Positions 61,791 to 64,000 of a stretch of 64,000 nt of DNA are shown piece after piece. The translations under genes and the position numbers were made by a program. The DNA comes from UBA5314 sp035560815 (GTDB lineage: Bacteria; Bacillota; Syntrophomonadia; Syntrophomonadales; Syntrophomonadaceae): the NCBI GenBank assembly GCA_035560815.1, contig DATMYR010000078.1, positions 3,463 to 67,462 on the forward strand, in the 5' to 3' direction. The notes beneath the pieces are model-generated. The model made no database searches. It had not been told where the DNA came from and saw only the letters and a program-made list of their open reading frames with translations. The stretch's first letter is position 1, and every line of letters begins with the position of its first letter.

Positions 61791-62147
61791 TTAGAGATTC
61801 TCAACCTTTTTGGCCAATTCATCAACTCTCTTGGCGATATCCTGCATTACATTCAGGTTGGCGGTATTCATACTGCCATAAGCATGTGTTACGGCTTCCT
61901 CTACGATTTTTTGCAGCTGCTGCTGATTCCTCTGAACCTGTTTGCTCATCTCCTCGACCATTTTGATGTTTTCACCCCGAGCAGTTTTATTCTGGTCCAG
62001 GTATTTACGGGTCATGTTTTCAATTTGTTCTTGCGTCCAGGAAAAGCTTCCCAAAGACACGAGCCACATATCCCACATCTTTTCCATAGAAGTCTCTATC
62101 ATAGCAAAGCTCTTACTCATGGTTTCCTTACTATCTGTCACAATCAT
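61791..62147 (-). CDS. Phasin-like granule protein
   Basis: A 118-residue helical protein: amphipathic start MEKMWDMWLVSLGSFSWTQEQIENM, then a Gln-rich coiled coil (EEMSKQVQRNQQQLQKIVEEA) and a heptad C-terminus (DIAKRVDELAKKVENL). It resembles phasins that coat PHA granules. AAAGGAGGA lies directly before the ATG. It is the first gene of the phaP-phaE-phaJ-phaC unit. Confidence 0.75.
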   Translation of the reverse strand: MIVTDSKETMSKSFAMIETSMEKMWDMWLVSLGSFSWTQEQIENMTRKYLDQNKTARGENIKMVEEMSKQVQRNQQQLQKIVEEAVTHAYGSMNTANLNVMQDIAKRVDELAKKVENL

Positions 62148-62204
62148 TCCTCCTTCTTTGTGCGCCTAAATCGGACAATCAACATTAGCGACTTTCCAGG
62201 AACA

Positions 62205-62219
62205 GTAATTATTCATTAC
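62205..62219. promoter_or_regulatory. Candidate operator dyad upstream of the phasin operon
   Basis: GTAAT-N5-ATTAC (62205-62219), 58 bases before the phasin ATG. It might bind a PHA-responsive repressor; none is encoded nearby. The remaining AT-rich gap to 62640 (over 400 bases) shows no gene or recognised RNA. Confidence 0.25.
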
Positions 62220-62641
62220 AATTTAGAATAATGTTCCTCGGCACCTCCCTTATAGGGTCTCAGGGTTGAAGCTGAAGCCCCCATGATCACGACTTTTGTT
62301 TAGCGCTTTGTAGATTGCGTGGTAACTTTGTTGAAAAAGAAATAATAACTAATGGTAATATCGTAAAATGTTGGCATTGGCTTTAATATTCATTCATAAC
62401 CGGACACCAATTAGTAGGGATTGTTTGGATTTTGAATCTATAAGTAAATGATGAAGAACTCCTGCAAAGATCAAATTGTGAATATTGGTTTAAAATTTGA
62501 GAGTTTTAGCGATTAATATAGGAATCGATGAAGGTTTTAGCAGGCTAGTGGTACATTCATAGGCAATAGATAATTTGTTTATTATAGGCAATCTGATGCC
62601 TGTTACTTCTTATGCCACAAAACTAAGCCAATATAAAACAA

Positions 62642-62664
62642 GGCCGGGTATTTTTACCCCGGCC
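62642..62664 (-). terminator. Terminator of the small winged-helix gene
   Basis: GGCCGGGTA (62642-62650) pairs with ACCCCGGCC (62656-62664), followed on the minus strand by TTGTTTTA, 23 bases past the stop of the small gene. Confidence 0.65.
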
Positions 62665-62686
62665 ATTCGCTCGCATTTATATTTAC

Positions 62687-62863
62687 TTATTTAATCTGGT
62701 AATAACATCTTTTTGGTGAATCGATTTTGTCCCCATCTTTGAGAGTCTTAATAATTTTGTCAACTTCCTTCTTATCGATTCCAGAAAGTTCTGCGACCTC
62801 TTTAGCACTCAGGGGCTTCCCCTCTTTCTTAAACACCGATAAAACCTTACTTTCATTTTCCAT
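62687..62863 (-). CDS. Small winged-helix-like protein
   Basis: A 58-residue protein read from the minus strand: VLSVFKKEGKPLSAKEVAELSGIDKKEVDKIIKTL is a compact helix-turn-helix, followed by KDGDKIDSPKRCYYQIK as the wing. AAAGGAG lies eight bases before the ATG and a terminator follows, so it is well supported as a gene. Likely DNA-binding; the target is unknown. Confidence 0.8.
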   Translation of the reverse strand: MENESKVLSVFKKEGKPLSAKEVAELSGIDKKEVDKIIKTLKDGDKIDSPKRCYYQIK

Positions 62864-62939
62864 TTAATCGTACTCCTTTCAGGTGGGTTTCCAACTACTA
62901 TAAGAAAAGAAAGATCCCCTGTCAACCATGGACCAGAAT

Positions 62940-62968
62940 CCGTGGAAAGGGACGGTCCTTCTCCACGG
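62940..62968. repeat. REP palindrome upstream of RAYT (REP-B)
   Basis: CCGTGGAAAGGGACGGTCC with complementary right arm TTCTCCACGG. Same orientation as REP-C. It lies 84 bases before the transposase ATG. Confidence 0.85.
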
Positions 62969-63052
62969 GTTAAAAGCAAAGGATCGCTTCCCATATTTTT
63001 CTATTTCAGGTACAATCAGAGGTATACACTTGGATTCTGGGAGATGTGTTCA

Positions 63053-63844
63053 ATGTCCCGCCAAGCAAGAATACTCAGCCGAACTAATATCTACCATATA
63101 ATGTTGCGTGGCAACCAGCGGCAGGATTTATTTCATGATGATAATGACCGTTGGTGTTTTCTTAACATTCTTCAGGATAAGAAAGTGGATAGCAATAGTT
63201 TTCTTTATGCTTTTTGCTTGATGAGTAATCATATACACCTTCTGTTAGACGCTTCCGATGTCGCAAAGCTTATGCGCCAGGTAAACACCAGCTATGCTGT
63301 CTATTTCAACCGTAAATACCAGCTAGTAGGTCACCTTTTCCAGGACCGCTATCGGAGCGAACCAATTGAGGATGATCGTTATCTACTTGCCGTCGCCCGA
63401 TATATTCATAACAATCCGGTAAATATCAATATAGTTGGTCATCCTGGGGACTACCGGTGGAGTAGCTTCGGAGTTTATGGTATTGATAACATCGATTTCA
63501 GATATATCGTAGACCGTGATTTGATTTTAGACATGTTTTCTAATGTTCGCGAAGAAGCCATGAAGCTCTTCATTAACTTTAGTCTTGTAGAGGACGATAC
63601 TGTTTATCTGGACGTTGAAGAGCAACCTATTCGTGATATTACTACAGAACAAGAGGCAATTGCTTTTATCGCAAACTTCCTTAGAAGCAGGCAATCGCAT
63701 TTCAGCATCTATGATCTAAGTAGCAATAAAGTTATGCGGAATGAGATTATCGCCCAATTAAAAATACGTTCTACCCTTTCGGCTCGTAGTATTGCTAGCC
63801 TGTTGAATGTAGATCGGGGTGTTGTAGAAAGGGTCAAACCATAA
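63053..63844 (+). CDS. REP-associated tyrosine transposase (RAYT, IS200/IS605-like Y1)
   Basis: A 263-residue Y1_Tnp protein. The HUH motif is in SNHIHLLL, and the catalytic Tyr in ARYIHNNPV. The N-terminus SRTNIYHIMLRGNQRQDLFHDDND is typical of RAYTs. The C-terminal 90 residues (SIASLLNVDRGVVERVK) add a helix-turn-helix. It acts on single-stranded REP DNA. The ATG at 63053 has GGGAG nine bases upstream; a longer frame starts inside REP-B and is not favoured. It is flanked by REP-B and by REP-C/D. Confidence 0.93.
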   Translation: MSRQARILSRTNIYHIMLRGNQRQDLFHDDNDRWCFLNILQDKKVDSNSFLYAFCLMSNHIHLLLDASDVAKLMRQVNTSYAVYFNRKYQLVGHLFQDRYRSEPIEDDRYLLAVARYIHNNPVNINIVGHPGDYRWSSFGVYGIDNIDFRYIVDRDLILDMFSNVREEAMKLFINFSLVEDDTVYLDVEEQPIRDITTEQEAIAFIANFLRSRQSHFSIYDLSSNKVMRNEIIAQLKIRSTLSARSIASLLNVDRGVVERVKP

Positions 63845-63850
63845 TCCAAC

Positions 63851-63879
63851 ACGTGGAGGGGGACGGTCCTTCTCCACGT
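63851..63879. repeat. REP palindrome downstream of RAYT (REP-C)
   Basis: ACGTGGAGGGGGACGGTCC with right arm TTCTCCACGT, beginning seven bases after the RAYT stop. It faces REP-D in inverted orientation. Confidence 0.85.
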
Positions 63880-63900
63880 CCTTCTGAAAGTGATGAGGAG

Positions 63901-63929
63901 ACGTGGAGAAGGACCGTCCCTTTCCACGC
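63901..63929. repeat. REP palindrome, inverted partner of REP-C (REP-D)
   Basis: ACGTGGAGAAGGACCGTCCC with right arm TTTCCACGC. With REP-C it makes a head-to-head pair 21 bases apart, like a BIME. Confidence 0.85.
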
Positions 63930-63940
63930 TTTCACCGTAG

Positions 63941-63974
63941 AAAGAGCCCTGCCTTTAACAAAGCAGAGCTCTTT
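63941..63974 (-). terminator. Terminator hairpin of the rRNA operon entering from the right
   Basis: AAAGAGCCCTGC (63941-63952) pairs with GCAGAGCTCTTT (63963-63974) at 11 of 12 positions. On the minus strand it follows the 5S end and is succeeded by TTTCT. Confidence 0.6.
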
Positions 63975-63986
63975 AAAAATTTTAAT

Positions 63987-64000
63987 CCTGGCGACGTCCT
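63987..64000 (-). rRNA. rrf: 3' tip of a 5S rRNA gene (partial)
   Basis: The last 14 bases read on the minus strand as AGGACGTCGCCAGG, the characteristic 3' end of bacterial 5S rRNA (GUAGGACG...CGCCAGG). A hairpin lies 12 bases beyond. Only the tip is inside the window, so the assignment rests on a short match. Confidence 0.65.

Noticed and set aside
1..64000. CRISPR arrays, tRNA genes, prophage or plasmid functions
   Set aside because: No regularly spaced repeats, no tRNA T-loop signature outside the T-box leaders, and no phage structural or replication genes were seen.

Overview
The window looks like a chromosome segment of an anaerobic, endospore-lineage Firmicute close to Syntrophomonas (Syntrophomonadaceae). 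This is inferred from gene content. The low-GC Gram-positive markers are T-box leaders, SepF, DivIVA, NrdR, YlmC/YmxH and MurT-GatD. The syntroph-type energy genes are a trimeric NADH-linked [FeFe] hydrogenase, NfnAB, a tungsten aldehyde:ferredoxin oxidoreductase operon and a NarI-like membrane Fe-S protein. There is also a polyhydroxyalkanoate (PHA) cluster. No database search was possible, so the taxonomic placement is a judgement.

Layout. 1-3 kb: 5'-truncated subtilase, DUF1003 protein and CorA. 3.2-7.6 kb: AOR operon (AOR, two four-cluster ferredoxin-like subunits, one FAD/NAD oxidoreductase) with a clear promoter and terminator. 7.8-11.8 kb: QueG-like protein, DUF1877 protein and NfnAB. 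12-18 kb: long-chain prenyl synthase with a YtpB-type terpene synthase, GatD-MurT and a GT4 glycosyltransferase. 18-25 kb: TraR/DksA-type protein, DUF5665, DUF711/ACT pair, ileS under an Ile T-box, nth and a thioesterase. 25-30 kb: polar amino-acid ABC transporter, DMT exporter and the NarI/Fe-S protein. 30-41 kb: the cell-division cluster (pgeF, phoP/phoR-like pair, HlyD-like, yggS, sepF, proC, yggT, U32 peptidase, divIVA, yggU), an unknown HTH/zinc protein, nrdR and ylmC. 41-46 kb: phospholipase-D-like protein and a trpXYZ-type ABC transporter under a Trp T-box. 46-51 kb: 3D-domain wall protein, a small DUF1540 gene, an orphan Spo0B-like kinase and flgG/flgJ-like genes. 51-54.5 kb: hydCBA. 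54.5-62.2 kb: VanW protein, EamA half-transporter and the PHA cluster. 62.6-64 kb: a small winged-helix gene, a REP-associated transposase (RAYT) ringed by REP palindromes, and the 3' tip of a 5S rRNA gene on the minus strand.

How the parts fit. Hydrogenase, Nfn and AOR interconvert NADH, NADPH, ferredoxin and aldehydes, as expected of a fatty-acid-oxidising syntroph. The PHA genes store (R)-3-hydroxyacyl-CoA made from beta-oxidation intermediates: PhaJ supplies the monomer, PhaC with PhaE polymerises it, and a phasin coats the granule.

Most unusual items: (1) an apparently undescribed non-coding repeat family with 23-27 bp terminal inverted repeats and a strongly conserved internal box (12000-12245, 41016-41180, a decayed copy near 18915); (2) the REP/RAYT system, including a solitary REP whose arm supplies the vanW stop codon; (3) a serine at the usual proton-relay cysteine of the [FeFe] hydrogenase; (4) an acyl-CoA-synthetase-like protein in the PHA cluster with an altered P-loop and no obvious catalytic lysine. 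Two small genes (47107-47268 and 62687-62863) were found by reading the intergenic DNA.
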